Positions 1-11,879 are shown, numbered from the stretch's first letter. The stretch is DNA of 64,000 nt from Perca fluviatilis (GCF_010015445.1 NC_053112.1:566812-630811); one strand, 5' to 3'. The notes: a model not told the origin generated them from the sequence alone. Translations and numbers: made by a program.

Positions 1-3000
1 TGATGAAACTGATGACAATTGGGGACAAACTGTAGATGCCGTTCTAATGTGTATCCACTAATTAATGGAAGTTGTGGGAATGAGGGGGCTTCTGGATGCT
101 TAATGATTTCTCGGGGTGTTACTGCTGGGCACTGATAGGAAAGAACTGAACCTCGAGGGACTAGTCCAAATTTAGAGTCAACTAAAGTCATGTCGGAGAG
201 GCCGCATAAAATCTTGCAAATGCTAGGTTGTGGCTGAAAGTTGCTTAGTTGGGCTCCAACTGACAACACCGTTGGGTCAGGAAGGGGTCCTAAAAACACA
301 AGTAATAGAGAAACAATTTCATCAGTTAATAACTTATGATTTACAAGCAACAGGGTAGCTAATCTGATATAAAGCACCATCTGCATGTTCTCATTTGATG
401 TCCAAGTCCTTACTATACTTCAAAAAATAGGTATGTAAGTAAATAAATGAAGACTTACCAGCGTAAGCTCGATACAGAGTAGATTTCACACTACTGCGTC
501 CTGGCGCCTTCGGCTTTCGTACCACGAGTTCATCCGTGGGTTCTGGACGAATCCCCTGGATCAACACAAAAAGAAATGAAATGCAGTTAGTGTGAGCGAG
601 TATCAGGTCAATTCAGCATACAAGTCAATATTGTAGGTGTACATCCTCTGCAGGCAACAGCTGCTCTGCAAAATAGAAGGAAACTCCACACAAATGTATA
701 TGTGATGTGTGGGTTGTGTGTAGAGCTGGGCAATATATCGATATTATATCGATATTGTGATATGAGACAAGATTTCATCTTAGATTTTGGATATCGTAAT
801 ATGACATAAGTGTTGTCTGTCCCTGGTTTTAAAGGCTGCATTACACTGAAGTGATGTAATTTTCTGAACTTACAAGACTGTTGTAAGTGTTCTATTATTT
901 GCCTTTACCCCAAGTATTCATTATATCCACTGTTGATTATTAATCAAAATTATCATTGTGTAAATATTTATAAGTATACAGTATGTATGGCTATATCTGA
1001 GGGACATACACAAATCTTACATTACCATGTGAACAATTCATATGGATGAGATGTAGAGGGGGATGGATACACTGTGCAGAAACATCTACACTAGTAGTGC
1101 AGAATCAATATTCCAACAGTGTGCACTGCAAAATTTAATCACACAACTTGCATCAGACAAACTTACCTGTGTCCTTGGTCGGTGACATGACTGAAGCACA
1201 CCGGTGCACGACAATGGGGTTGGCACAGTTTTCAGCCCCATGGTGCTGTAATGAGCCGTTTGAAATAGGAGTGCAACCACATGGTTACATAAAGCCATTC
1301 CAGCAGCACACGAACAGGAGCATCCATTCAATTCCACAGGTTTTACAGCATTTAGCACAATCTAGAAATAGAGAACATATACTTGAGGGAAAGTTTGGAT
1401 GTTTAGGCTATACAGAAAGAAGCATTTACTTGACACTAGTAACATTGTTGTGAAACTAGGTTGAACAAAATTAAGGCAACAGCAGTAGAACAACAAAAAA
1501 GGGATATCTGCAACAGCAGATTTGAAATAACAAAAACAGAGCATCTGCAACAGCAGATTTGAAACAACAAAAACAGAGCATCTGCAACAGCAGAAGAAAC
1601 AAAAACATACTGAACAAATGCACCTGAACCTGTGTAGGTCTGAAACCATGCTCTATTCACTACACATTACAAGTTTGGGGTATTTTGGTACTGTATTATT
1701 GTCTGGATCCAAACTGTAAATCTGATGAAATCCAACAGGGATCAGAAAGATTAGACTACTATGTACAACGCAGACAGTAGTCTAATCTTAACAGCGTTAC
1801 TTTGATAAACTACACAAAGCCACGCATATTGATGTGTTTTTGGGAGACTAGACGGAGTTGCATGATTTCGACCCTGGATTCCTGATAATGTAACCTGAAG
1901 TGTATGCGCCTCTTCATTCTTGCGCATTGAACGGTACGCAGCTTGCCTGCACTACCACTTCCTCACTCACTAAATCTGACACTGCAGTAAAAGGGGAAAG
2001 ATTATCACATCATACTGAAAAAGATTCAGGGCCCTATCTTGCACTCCAGCGCAATTGCCTTTGTACACACCGACGCCATGTTTCATTCCTTTTGCCCCGC
2101 GCTAACGGACTTTTCCCTCCACAGACGCGTCGGTAAAAAAATAGGGTATTTGGCGCGCGGGGCGGTTCAGCGAAAAGAGGAGGCGTGTTCAGGCGCAAAA
2201 GTTATTGGTGCTATTTTGCAGTTTCAGAAAAGAATTCCGCCACTGACCAGGAAAAACCTGGCCTAAAGTCAGTAGCGCGTTATTCAGATGCTATTTTAGG
2301 GGTGCATGCTTGGCCATAATGTAGCGTGTGAACAACGCACATACAGTTCTCTCATCTAAACGGACGCAGCAGTTCCCATTTTTGCAAACCATACATAATT
2401 ACAAAGGAAAATATTACTGAAAATGCGCTTCAGGTGTTTGGATCGGTCAGGAGGACTTTACAGTACAGTCCTCAGAAAGTCCCAGCATTCTTTGTGGCTT
2501 GTTGTGATTTACACAAAATTTCCATGAATCATGGATGTGTTGATGACATAAATGAGGAAATATTAGAGGACTTAAGGAGACGTGGTGTTGAACTACGGCG
2601 GGATCTGGTCTGGGAGTAATGCGCAATGTGCTCCTGATGGAGCGGGTGGACAGAGATGGAGGGGGGGAGGAGGAAGGGGCACAACAGGAGCAGGTGGTGC
2701 GTTTGGAGGCCCATGCTCCATGGCTGCAGCAATCCTCTCCAGACTTGAGGAGATGCGCCCGAGAGGCCGCAGCAACATCGCCACCCGGTCAAGACGGGCA
2801 TTTATTACTTTGCCGCATCCCGGACAGCTCCCGCTGGCGTGCGCCAGGCAAATCCGCCATCTTAATAGCAATCCGCCATGGAACAAACGTGCCTGCTCTT
2901 AAAGGGAATGTTAGATGACGCTCTGATTGGTTTATTGCACATTACGCCCAAACCACACCTAGCTACTTCAGACCAACCCATCTTAGATTTGCGTCGGGCG

Positions 3001-3577
3001 CAAGACTCATTTATCCCGCCGGTATAATAGCAACAGCCCCCGAGATCCGCCCACAAAGCTACTTTGCGTTTCATACTTGCGTTTCAGATTGTTAAAATAG
3101 GGCCCTCAATGTTTAACCACATACAACTCAACCATAGCCTATGATTCTTAAACTGCCGCAACGGCATTTCGGTCAATGAAAAAAAAAAACCTTTGGTCCG
3201 TTAACGTTAACTAGAGCCTTTGGGGCTCCGATATACCCAAGTGAAAGCCGAAATATCTTAATAGCATTACTAATCAGTCACATTGTTCGAATTATTCAAA
3301 TAGGATAAGTTTTTTTTGGGTGTATTTGAACCTATCTAACAAGCTAAATAGCTTATTAAGCATAACAAGCTAGCTAGCAATCAGCGATAACTCGACAACA
3401 GAATTCAAGCCACTTACCTCTATAATTAAAGATAAAATTCTCGTAGAAGAACTTGTATCCTTTGTCCAGCTTGGAAGATTTGAACTTGGAGTGTTCATTC
3501 ACAAGTCTTACCACATCGTCTTGACCAACTTTTGGAAGATGAGAGAGCGAAGTAGTCCAGCTATAACAGGCAGCCAT
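1..3577 (-). CDS. SWIM zinc-finger protein gene (partial; runs off left edge)
   Basis: Four minus-strand exons are visible. Exon 1 (3577-3418) begins with ATG, contains YSWTTSLSHLPKV and KGYKFFYENF, and ends in phase 1 at AG|GTAAGT. A later exon (1361-1167) carries the SWIM zinc motif CxC...CxH (CSC, then CNH) followed by HYSTMGLKTVPTPLSC and CHRPRTQ, phase 0 at both ends. Exon 555-459 (GIRPEPTDELVVRKPK to STLYRAYA) and exon 289-1 (GPLPDPTVLSVGAQLSNF onward) join in frame with consensus splice sites. From memory, this order resembles the large fish family of SWIM proteins, many of which carry a downstream YqaJ-type exonuclease domain; that part would lie left of the window. At least one exon between 3418 and 1361 is missing from my model, because exon 1 ends in phase 1 and the SWIM exon starts in phase 0. 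A Harbinger element sits in that gap. The function is probably DNA- or protein-binding through the SWIM zinc finger; it could be transposon-derived. Confidence 0.72.
724..970 (+). mobile_element. hAT-like MITE, 5' half
   Basis: The sequence begins AGAGCTGGGCAATATATCGA and is clearly similar to the left half of the complete element at 50094-50462, including TTAGATTTTGGATATCGTAATA and the GGCTGCATTACA block. The right half is missing. It lies in the intron between the SWIM exon and the next exon of the minus-strand gene. The terminal motif GGGCTGGGC is typical of a widespread fish hAT-type MITE. Confidence 0.6.
1490..1605. repeat. short tandem repeat, about 38-bp unit
   Basis: About three units built on AACAGAGCATCTGCAACAGC plus GATTTGAAACAACAAAA lie in an intron of the SWIM gene. 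The minus-strand reading frames crossing it are Cys/Phe-rich by-products of the repeat. Confidence 0.7.
2029..3105 (+). mobile_element. PIF/Harbinger DNA transposon relic
   Basis: The element is bounded by GGGCCCTAT inverted ends (2029 and 3105) and a perfect 3-bp target duplication TCA (2026-2028, 3106-3108), as expected for PIF/Harbinger. A plus-strand frame near 2434-2616 (VPAFFVACCDLHKI then EILEDLRRRGVELR) resembles the C-terminal end of Harbinger transposases (HARBI1-like). A minus-strand frame at 2886-2593 (RLDRVAMLLRPLGRISSSLE, then a proline-rich tract) may be the tail of the accessory Myb-like protein. Both are truncated, so the element is not autonomous. It is inserted in an intron of the minus-strand SWIM gene. 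Confidence 0.75.
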
Positions 3578-3707
3578 GTTGAACGCAATAACCAGAAGTC
3601 GCAGTACACTGCTTCAGCAATTTTTAACGGCTACTTGCGGCGTTCTATTGTGATGTGATAAAGGCCTATTCTGATTCCAGGCCGCATTCTATGTTTATCT
3701 GTGCTTA

Positions 3708-4196
3708 TGGTGCGTTCTATTATTCTCAACGAACCGACTCGGACCTCGGCTATGACGTCACTTCCACACTTCAAGTGTTCTGGTATGTTTTGCGTGTCCG
3801 AGTCGGAGAAAAAACATGGACACCACACGGAAAGCTGTTGCTATGGTAGCACTGGCCGAGTTAGCAACGCTAGCCACGTTAGCAAACAACAAGACCGATT
3901 CCACTACCAACAGGCAGTGAAACGGACATAGTAAGGAATTGCTGTAATACGAGTGATTGAAATCTTCATTTAAAAAGCCAAAGTGGTCCAAAAACAATGA
4001 CAACAATTCATACCTACAAGTTACACAGGGCGCTGCCATCTTGGAATCCGTATCGGAATTCTTGCTCGGTGTCCTCACGGTTGTCCGAGTTCCGAGCTCG
4101 GAAATCCGAGGAAAAGTGACGCATTGGTGCTTGTTGCTAGGCAACGTATGTTTTCCTAGTCGGAAGTCCGACACGGATAAATAATAGAACGCACCA
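3708..4196. mobile_element. MITE with TTA target duplication (PIF-like)
   Basis: Inverted ends TGGTGCGTTCTATTATT and its complement lie at 3708 and 4196, with a perfect TTA duplication outside (3705-3707, 4197-4199). The subterminal regions are also complementary (ACTCGGAC... and GTCCGACACGG). No transposase frame is present. It splits a 34-bp tandem repeat: a diverged unit ends at 3707 on the left and the array continues at 4199 on the right. Confidence 0.8.
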
Positions 4197-4198
4197 TT

Positions 4199-4290
4199 AG
4201 CCAATCAGAGCGTTCTATGTAGATCTGTGCTTAGCCAATCAGAGCGTTCTATGTAGATCTGTGCTTAGCCAATCAGAGCGTTCTGCTCTT
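4199..4290. repeat. 34-bp tandem repeat
   Basis: About 2.6 units of GCCAATCAGAGCGTTCTATG plus TAGATCTGTGCTTA. A further degenerate unit precedes the MITE at about 3680-3707, so the MITE landed inside the array. Confidence 0.8.
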
Positions 4291-4464
4291 TAGTTGTAGG
4301 CTGAACATTCCATCCAGCAGGGAATCCAAGCATGTGTGGGAGGGGAGAAAAAGGGCTCTCGGAAAAGTTTGGGAAAATCAACCCAACTCTTTTTTTTGGG
4401 TAACACTATTAAATTAGTGTTTAATAGACACATATAAACGGTACAAATATAAGTTTAAGTGTCA

Positions 4465-5300
4465 CCATATGGGACCTTTAAAGTAGCTGTGATAAAACCT
4501 CTTCTGAAAAAACCCACCCTCGATCCTGAGGTCTTAGCAAACTATAGACCTATATCTAACCTTCCCTTTCTCTCCAAGATCCTTGAGAAGGTAGTTGCTA
4601 ATCAGTTATGTGATTTTCTCCATAGCAACAGTTTATTTGAAGACTTTCAATCAGGATTTAGAAAGAATCATAGCACAGAGACGGCACTGGTGAAAATTAC
4701 TAACGACGTTCTAACTGCTGCAGAAAAAGGACTTGTTTCCGTACTTGTCTTATTAGATCTTAGTGCTGCATTTGACACTATTGACCATACCATCCTGTTA
4801 CAGAGATTGGAACACTTAGTCGGCATTAAAGGAATCGCACTAAGCTGGTTTAAGTCCTATTTCTCTGCTCGATCTCAATTTGTTAATGTTAATGATAAAT
4901 CCTCCAAGTACGCTAAAGTTAGCCATGGCGTTCCTCAAGGCTCAGTGCTTGGACCAATTCTATTCTCCTTATATATGCTTCCTCTTGGTAACATTATTAG
5001 GAAACACTCAATTAACTTTCACTGTTATGCGGATGACACCCAATTATACTTGTCAATCAAACCAGACGAAACCAGTCAACTAGCTAAACTTCAAGCATGC
5101 ATTAAAGATATAAAATCCTGGGTGACCTAAAATTTTCTGATGTTAAACTCTAACAAAACTGAAGTTATTGTGCTGGGCTCTAAACACCTCCGAACTTCAT
5201 TATCTAAAGATATAGCTACTCTGGATGGTATTGCCCTGGCCTCCAGCACTACTGTCAGAAATCTAGGAGTTATTTTTGATCAGGATCTATCCTTTAACTA
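4465..5300 (+). pseudogene. non-LTR retrotransposon reverse transcriptase fragment (CR1/L2-like)
   Basis: The translated frame holds, in order, the RT landmarks [64 protein letters not shown] and the catalytic YADDTQLY. An in-frame stop follows KSWVT at 5128-5130, but the homologous protein continues (FLMLNSNKTEVIVLGSK... VRNLGVIFDQDLSFN) to about 5300, where similarity ends. The element is 5'-truncated, lacks the endonuclease and has no C-terminal tail. It is a separate copy from the LINE at 27.0-28.8 kb and has a different sequence. Confidence 0.85.
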
Positions 5301-5307
5301 ACCTGAC

Positions 5308-5870
5308 TCCGCCAGATGGATTGCTTCGCATTTGCTCGGCATATCCATCTGGGAACTTTCCGTTGGAGAACTTTTGGGAAGGGGCGGAAATACTTGTTAG
5401 CTGATTGGATGAACCATCTGTCTATCACCTATGTTGGTGATAGACGGGCCAAATCAACCAATCAGATCCACGAAGCGTATGAAAATACAACCACAAGCCC
5501 GCTCCTGCTGCTGCAGGCAAAGCATAGCTCGTTAGCTCAGCAAGCAAGCAACATGTCGGTAAAGGAGATTTGCCGTTTGTGTAACGAGAATTTAGGAATA
5601 AAAGGCACCATTTCAGGTTCCATATTCCAAAAGAAGGATCCAAGAGAAAAAAAGCATTAGCGAGCGGCTACCGCTGTCTGAAAATACTGGTTAGCTGATT
5701 GGATAAACCATCTGTCTATCACCACCTAACCCACCTCAAAACCAACGCTGATTGGCCCGGTTGTTTGGCTAACGGCTCCAAATTTTCTCTGCCTCAAGAT
5801 GCCAGACTGATCTGCGAGTGGAAACCTGGAGCTCGCGAGATCAGGACGGTCTACAGTACAGTAAACTGCT
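5308..5870 (+). repeat. unclassified interspersed repeat with short zinc-finger-like frame
   Basis: The segment contains an internal near-duplicate (the block AGCTGATTGGAT plus AACCATCTGTCTATCACC at about 5400 and 5695). It includes a short frame starting at 5553 (MSVKEICRLCNENLGIKG then IFQKKDPREKK) with a CRLC pair. This looks like the first residues of a zinc-finger protein found in fish repeats, cut off by a stop at 5658. I do not recognise the family with certainty. Confidence 0.4.
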
Positions 5871-6523
5871 TATAGTGATCATGGTTACAACGACCAACTG
5901 CCTATATGGATCAAAAAGCTTGGGACAGAATAATTCATTTGTGTGTGTGTGTGTGTGTACATAAGCTCGTCATGTGATATTTTCCTCTACTCACACCACT
6001 GTGGCTCAGTGAGTTATTTTGCCTTCCATTTCTTGCTCTGCTTGCGGTTTCAGACTTTTATGGTGAATAATTATTGGCCCTGGTCTCTCACAGGAGCAGG
6101 TAGACCTACTGTAGGTTTTATGAGTGGAGTGTAATGCTTTCACCCTGACCTTTCAGACTTGAAGGGCTTGGAGCAGGAGAGGGCCCTGATACAGTTTATG
6201 TTATTTTAAATCAGTAGCAAAGCTGTCCATTTCATTACTTTATATTAATGTAATAATTATAGAAATTAGATTTTAATCAGCATAAAAAATAAACAAATTT
6301 GCTTATAACAATCAATTTACAGTTATTAACTTGACCCGGAGAGATATGAACACTGTAAGCGGTTTCCAATATATCACTAAACAGTGCATCTCTGAAACAA
6401 GTCAAACACTAGGTGGGGAAATGTTAGAATAAAGATTACTTTAAGGCATTTGTACTTATCTCAGGTGTACAGTGGATAGACATAAAAAATGGATGCCAAA
6501 AAGAGAGCAAATTATGAATTTAC
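5871..6523. other. no gene recognised
   Basis: A short (GT)n run lies at 5940-5958. The rest is AT-rich sequence with no convincing exon. The missing C-terminal part of the KDZ transposase relic was looked for here on the minus strand and not found. Confidence 0.5.
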
Positions 6524-6999
6524 CTGGCAGGGCAATTTGTGTCCATAAATGTGAAAAGCTGGTACGGCCAAGGAGAGGTTTTGTGGTATGCCCTCCCCTG
6601 ATTTCTAGTTGAACACAGTATGGCATAATTTTGAGTTAATTTGTCAAGGTCTTTTATCAAATCAATAATTCAGTTTTACACACAAAAAAAAAAGTACTTA
6701 CACGCAAATGTGAGGCAACAACACAGGCAATGTCATAGACTACTCTGAGGTGTATGTTCTTGTCCTCACGTCTTCGAAGAAGCTCATCAATGACATACAG
6801 AGGATAGGCTAATCTATTTCAACACAAAAATGTGAATAATGAAACACTTAATACTGAGGAAAAGTGAAGACTTAATAAGAACACTCAAAATGATACAAGC
6901 ATAAATAAAATGAAAATTAGAATGGTGGCAAGGTTTAAATTTTGCAATATTTTGAAATCTCCCATATACATTCCATGAGATTAATATTTGGTGATTGAA

Positions 7000-7907
7000 A
7001 AAAAATGTATAAGCTGTTTCCAATTCAAGGTCTGCAGCCTTCGAAGGCTGCAACTGTAGACCGAATGGCTTATGTTAGGTTCATGTTATCCTACGCATTG
7101 AAATTGTTGATAAAACAAAGTCAGTATGGCAGTTTTTGGGGATTTTATAATTCTGACCGTAGTCAGACCAATGTCATCAGACTGTCGTCCCCACAACACA
7201 CTGGTAATACCACAAACTTGTTTTACCATGTTAGCCGGCTCACACTTTGGAGCAGAGCCATATTTGCCAACAACGTCCAACAACATCTGCAGCCTGCTAC
7301 ACAAGCAGCAGACCACCATGGAGAGGTACTCTGCATCAGCGCCTTACTAAACGCTACAAGCAGCGGACACCATGGAGAGGTACTCTGCATCAGCGCCTTA
7401 CTAAACGCTACAAGCAGCAGACACCATGGAGAGGTACTCTGCATCAGCACCTTTACAAAAACCGCTACAAAGAAATAACGAAGGCAGACATGCTGAGCAC
7501 TGTCCAGAAGCCAGGTTACCAACCTAGCACTAAACCTGCAGAAAATAGTTCTTCTCAGGTTTCTTATATTTAACATTTTGCACTTTATGAAGCATTTCTT
7601 ACTTATTACTTAATTTTGCACCTTAATGTTAAGAGATAATTGTTAAGTGTCATTATGATTTTAGACCTATGTTACATTTTAATTATTTGATTGTTTTCCA
7701 TGGTTGTGTTGACATTTCTGCTTTTATAACTGAGGGGATTATAATCAGAGGAAGGTTAAGTTTAAAATAAAAAGGTTTAAAGTCATTATATTTTTCTCCT
7801 GGTCCTTATTTTAAATAGGTCATAAAAAAATATCAATAATTATCAATATCGACCGATATTAAACACTTATATCGTGATACAGTTTTCAGCCATATCGCCC
7901 AGCCCTA
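7000..7907. mobile_element. non-autonomous hAT-like element, right end and interior
   Basis: The right end at 7907 reads ATATCGCCCAGCCCTA, the complement of the GGGCTGGGC terminus of the element family seen at 724 and 50094. The left boundary is not clear. The interior has reading frames of about 110-157 codons that mainly reflect a 54-bp tandem repeat. It lies in an intron of the KDZ relic. Confidence 0.5.
7315..7475. repeat. 54-bp tandem repeat, three units
   Basis: The unit starts CACCATGGAGAGGTACTCTG and ends CTACAAGCAGCGGA. Two units are almost identical; the third diverges after CATCAGC. The period is a multiple of three, which explains open frames on both strands. Confidence 0.85.
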
Positions 7908-10115
7908 GTCAATAGTCATAAATGTCACTACTTGCCTTTCTCCTTGGCTCATGTTGACAAACATTAGCGGCATTTCATGACGACAGGAAGCTCCAAACAC
8001 TCCTGTAACATCAAGTTTCTTTGCTTGTTGTTGGGACCTCAGAACGTTGCCAGCCTTGAAGTTACTGCAGTCCTAAAGATTTAAGGAACTATTCGATTTA
8101 TGAGCACAATAATGGTCTTCTTCCAGGAGTTACATTTAACATTTCATGGACTCAGATTTTTCAGTCCTAATACAGTATTCTGCAACTGTGACTAACCTCG
8201 TTAGGCTTTGAGCCGTCAGGATGTGAAAGAAGGTATTCCTCTACATCCTTTTCATCAACAAACATGCGGGTTCCATGAAATGGCTCAACCACACTTGTCC
8301 CTGAGCTTTGCTTCCGCACAAGGCCAAAGTTGGCATCCAATGTCACTATCATATCTCCATCTGCCTGGGAAACAAACATTTACAGTAATCCTGGTTAATC
8401 TCATACAGCCTTCATAAATGCAGGTTGTACCAGAGAACACCTGGTTGATACGCTCATACTAATATTGTCACTATTTTATGATAATACCTTATACAACAAT
8501 TAACTGATTTTGCGATATAAATTTAATGCCAAAAGGTCATAAAAATGGCAAATATAGTTAATCAAACAATAACCATGCTAGAACTACAACCAACCTTTGG
8601 ACATGCTGGGCATGTGGTCCCATCATCTAAGTGTGGGCAAACATCTACCAAACTTCTTTGTCGAAAGTGGTAATGCCTAAACTGGGATATGGATTCTCCC
8701 ACCAGGGCTCTGTAGAGGTCGTTAACCTACAGTATAAGCAGCATTTTCACATCAGTGAAAACCTTTACTTTTCATACAATTACACTTCCTAAATAAAGTC
8801 CAAGGTGATGGTAAGACATTATTTTTTATAGAAAAATATCAATAATAACTTTGCATGTAACTATATAATCCTAGACAGTTCCATAAATAATAATGACGCA
8901 GTACAATCAAAGTAAAAGGTCCAATTGTCACATCTATGCGGACTGGTCAGTCTTCCATGAAAGTAACTAAAATCTTCACTTCATAGACATGACTTCTAAC
9001 TGACCTCTGCAAACTGACTTACCTCTGCAAGTGTAAGGTTGTTTTTCCAGCGTAGGGTGTTGCAAAAACCCTCAACAGAAACCTGACACTCGAGTGACAG
9101 ACAAACAAAAAGCTCTAGCAGAGGGATGGAAAAGGCTGTCTGGGGCTTGTCGGCTGTTGCTGGCCAGAGCCCATACCTTAGCAGAGTGCAGGCTTCTGGT
9201 TCACACGCACACATATTGACAGTGACGGTGCAGAGCTGTCCTGCCAAATAAAAAGAGGGAAATAAAATAAAAACATAACAAAGTACTACTATAGAGACAC
9301 ATACATTACTCGACATTTAACAGGACTGGATTCCTCAACTTTAAAATTAAATACATTACATACACATTTTTTCAATGTAAAATGACAAACCTGTGCTGAT
9401 AATGACCTTCATGTCCTTCATGTACACAGCATGGGTGCTATGGCCTTCAGGTAAGTATAGGAATAACCCCAGGGAAAACGGCTCATAGTAGGCATTCTGT
9501 AAGAAAGATTTATAGCTCTAAGAAAGTTTTTAAAACAGACTGAAGACACAAATAATTGATACAACATAGTGCTAAAATATTACCATAACAATTTAAAATT
9601 ACTTTAGTTATGTCTGTATGTATGACTGCATGCTATTATTCTTACATTCCACTTATCAGGTAGGTGCAGTGAATTTCTGTGAGTCCTCTTCAGACAAGCC
9701 TCACAAAAGACTGCAGTTGTGCTGCACTCAATGCACCTATAATCAGCATCTTCTAGGCAGACAACACACGCGTAGTGATTGGTGCTGAACATTCAAATGA
9801 CACCTTAAGCATGTCATCCTTGACTGCATCCCAGGCATGAATCCCTCTCTTCTTTGCCTTACAGTATGCAGTCTCAGAACATGAACTAGGTGCCACATCA
9901 GATTCAACCTGAGGTGTAACAGATGTGGAAGGGTCTGAAGGGTGGGTCTGTTTGGCGCTGGGTTGGGGAAGACCTTGACTAAGGTAAGGAAACTGCCTGC
10001 GCCAGCATATACCCCTCTCACCACCTTAATCTTAACGCTCCTGAAGCGTGCACTCTTACTAGCTTTTCCCATATCTGAAATCAAAATATTTGGCAATTAT
10101 TTATTATTGTTATAT

Positions 10116-10141
10116 ATATGTGATAGATAGATAGATAGATG

Positions 10142-10197
<56 letters not shown>
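10116..10197. repeat. (GATA)n microsatellite
   Basis: About twenty GATA units with one GATG variant near 10138-10141. The minus-strand frame through it reads as repeated YLSI and is an artefact. Confidence 0.95.
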
Positions 10198-10198
<1 letters not shown>

Positions 10199-10292
10199 GC
10201 ACACAGAGTGTGCTTTTGGGTAATATTATTATTTATTTTTATTTCACTCAATAGGCTTATGATATAGCTTCTGTGAAGTCGTAAGCAGCTAC

Positions 10293-10870
10293 ATGCAATA
10301 GGCCTTACTATTAACACTGGGAACAGTGTGGAAAACTACTATTTACACTGTGAACAGTGTGGAAAACGACTTACTGTCAAGCTAATGGGGACATTTACTA
10401 AAACAAAACATGCTAATTAGTAACGTTTTATGCTAACGTAACGCATGTAGGCTAATAATACAATAACGTTAGCTAACGCAATTGCAAAAAATATCTCATG
10501 TCAACACTAATGTCACGCTACACGATATATGCAATAGGCCTTACTATTTACACTGTGTAAATTGTGGAAAATTACTTAATTTCAAGCTAATGGGGTCATT
10601 TACTAAAACAAAACATGCTAATTAGTAACATTTATGCTAACTTAAAGCAAGTAGGCTAATAATAGAATAACGTTCGACTTACGTGCAGTTTAGAAAAAAA
10701 AACGGAGTGTCCCAAATGACGAGGGTCTTATTTGAGACAGGTTATGGTAATGGTTAAGATTATGGAAGCACAGGTGGTTTAGCAGGTTCATAGTTAATTA
10801 AGAACGTTGTATGGGGAATTTGGGACACTTAACTGCACGTATACCATAACGTTCTCATGTTAACACTAAT
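10293..10870. repeat. 240-bp direct duplication, second copy interrupted by a MITE
   Basis: The block beginning GCAATAGGCCTTACTATT and containing AAACATGCTAATTAGTAAC and GTAGGCTAATAATA occurs at about 10293-10535 and again from about 10531. In the second copy the downstream part (TTAACACTAATGTCACGC) resumes after an inserted MITE at 10680-10841. No coding potential. Confidence 0.75.
10680..10841. mobile_element. small MITE with inverted ends
   Basis: The left end TACGTGCAGTT, followed after an A-rich stretch by GTGTCCCAAAT, mirrors the right end ATTTGGGACACTTAACTGCA before CGTA. The element is 162 bp. It interrupts the second copy of the 240-bp duplication, so it is younger than that duplication. 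Confidence 0.7.
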
Positions 10871-11331
10871 GTCACGCCATCTTAAAAAAAAATTCTGTAT
10901 TGTTTTCGCTTATTGACGCTTATTGACTAAATAATCACAGTTTAAAGGCTCTCATTTTAATGGTCTTACCTGTGTATACATATGCCGTTATCCAGCAGAC
11001 TTCCGGTTAGCGGCGACCTGGATTGTTCTGGGATTGGATCTGGAGTCTTCTCGTGTATTTATCCGTGATTAACCATGCGAATGGATGATAACAGCCTTCT
11101 GAGCCTACCAGTAGGCGCAGCAGGCCCCTACTGACCCATTTCTATGAGGCTGATAACCACTGATAACGCCCATTCAATCCAATGATAACATTCGAGCGGG
11201 TGATCAGTTGGTGTTGGAGTAATTAGGCTTGGGAGTGTTGTGTTTGTATTTAGTATTTTCTGTATTATTGTCTTAAAATGAGATGATTCCCTGGTTATCC
11301 CTTTAATAAATTAATTAAAAGAAGAGGTTTT

Positions 11332-11504
11332 GGGGCGGCCTCTAGCTCCCCCAGTAAGAGTGTTCGCCCCATGTTGGCTGAGTCCTGCAGCGGCGTGGGT
11401 TAAAATCCAACCTGCTGCCCTTTGCTGCTCTCTTTCCCCCTTTCATGTCTATCCACTGTCTCTACTACTAATAAAGGGAAAAGCCCCCAAAAAAAATCTT
11501 TAAA
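11332..11504 (+). mobile_element. tRNA-derived SINE
   Basis: The head GGGGCGGCCTCTAGCTCCC and the downstream TGCTGCCCTTTGCTGC and CCCTTTCATGTCTATCC match the SINE at the right end of the window, in the other orientation. A perfect 15-bp target duplication AAAAGAAGAGGTTTT flanks it (11317-11331, 11505-11519). Duplicons C and D have one uninterrupted copy of the site, so it inserted after the units separated. Confidence 0.88.
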
Positions 11505-11879
11505 AAAAGAAGAGGTTTTGTCTCAGTCTCTTAGTCAGTCTGCATGCATTTGACAGATTTATAGAATAATATTTACGTGCAATTATAAAGTGAAAATATC
11601 TTATAATGTGGGTTTAAGTTCACAGAGCAGTTTATTCATTCATAATATCATTAGGGGAGATGCACCATTGAGTTATTGGTGTGTGTATGTGTGTTTTTGT
11701 GTCTTTGATTTTATAATTCTGGTTTTAGTTAGACTACTTATAACTGCATCTCTGTGGTTTGGGTTTAGCTTCCATTACTAGGCAACAGGAACATTTAGAA
11801 TGTTTGTTTACAACTGTGAAAAGGTCTGTTGTGCCATTTTTTATCTTCTACACACACTGGATACACACTCGCTTAGGAC

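Larger units (their letters stand above)
6524..10072 (-). pseudogene. KDZ-family (Kyakuja/Dileera/Zisupton) transposase relic with CxC zinc cluster
   Basis: Eight minus-strand exons join in phase: 10072-9646, 9496-9391, 9240-9023, 8726-8595, 8364-8197, 8072-7936, 6813-6702 and 6604-6524. The first exon holds the CxC cluster (CVVCLEDADYRCIEC, CEACLKRTH). Later exons hold LLRYGLWPATADKPQTAF, VCPHLDDGTTCPACPK, TLDANFGLVRK, DCSNFKAGNVLRS, GVFGASCRHEMPL, VVYDIACVVASHLR and AVPAFHIYGHKLPCQ. These match KDZ transposase landmarks, including two likely catalytic Asp positions (DANF, YDIAC). Exon 1 is read in more than one frame: one shift lies near 10030-9990 and another near 9788, where the upstream frame hits a stop. 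Exon 6 uses a GC donor (AAAG|GCAAGT), and the phase-2 join to the next exon is exact. The C-terminal exons with the last acidic residue are missing, so this is a degraded or truncated element copy. A hAT-like segment sits in the intron between 7936 and 6813. Confidence 0.82.

Noticed and set aside
7005..7478. 157-codon gene in the hAT-like segment
   Set aside because: Much of it is the 54-bp tandem repeat, whose period keeps several frames open on both strands; no domain is recognised.
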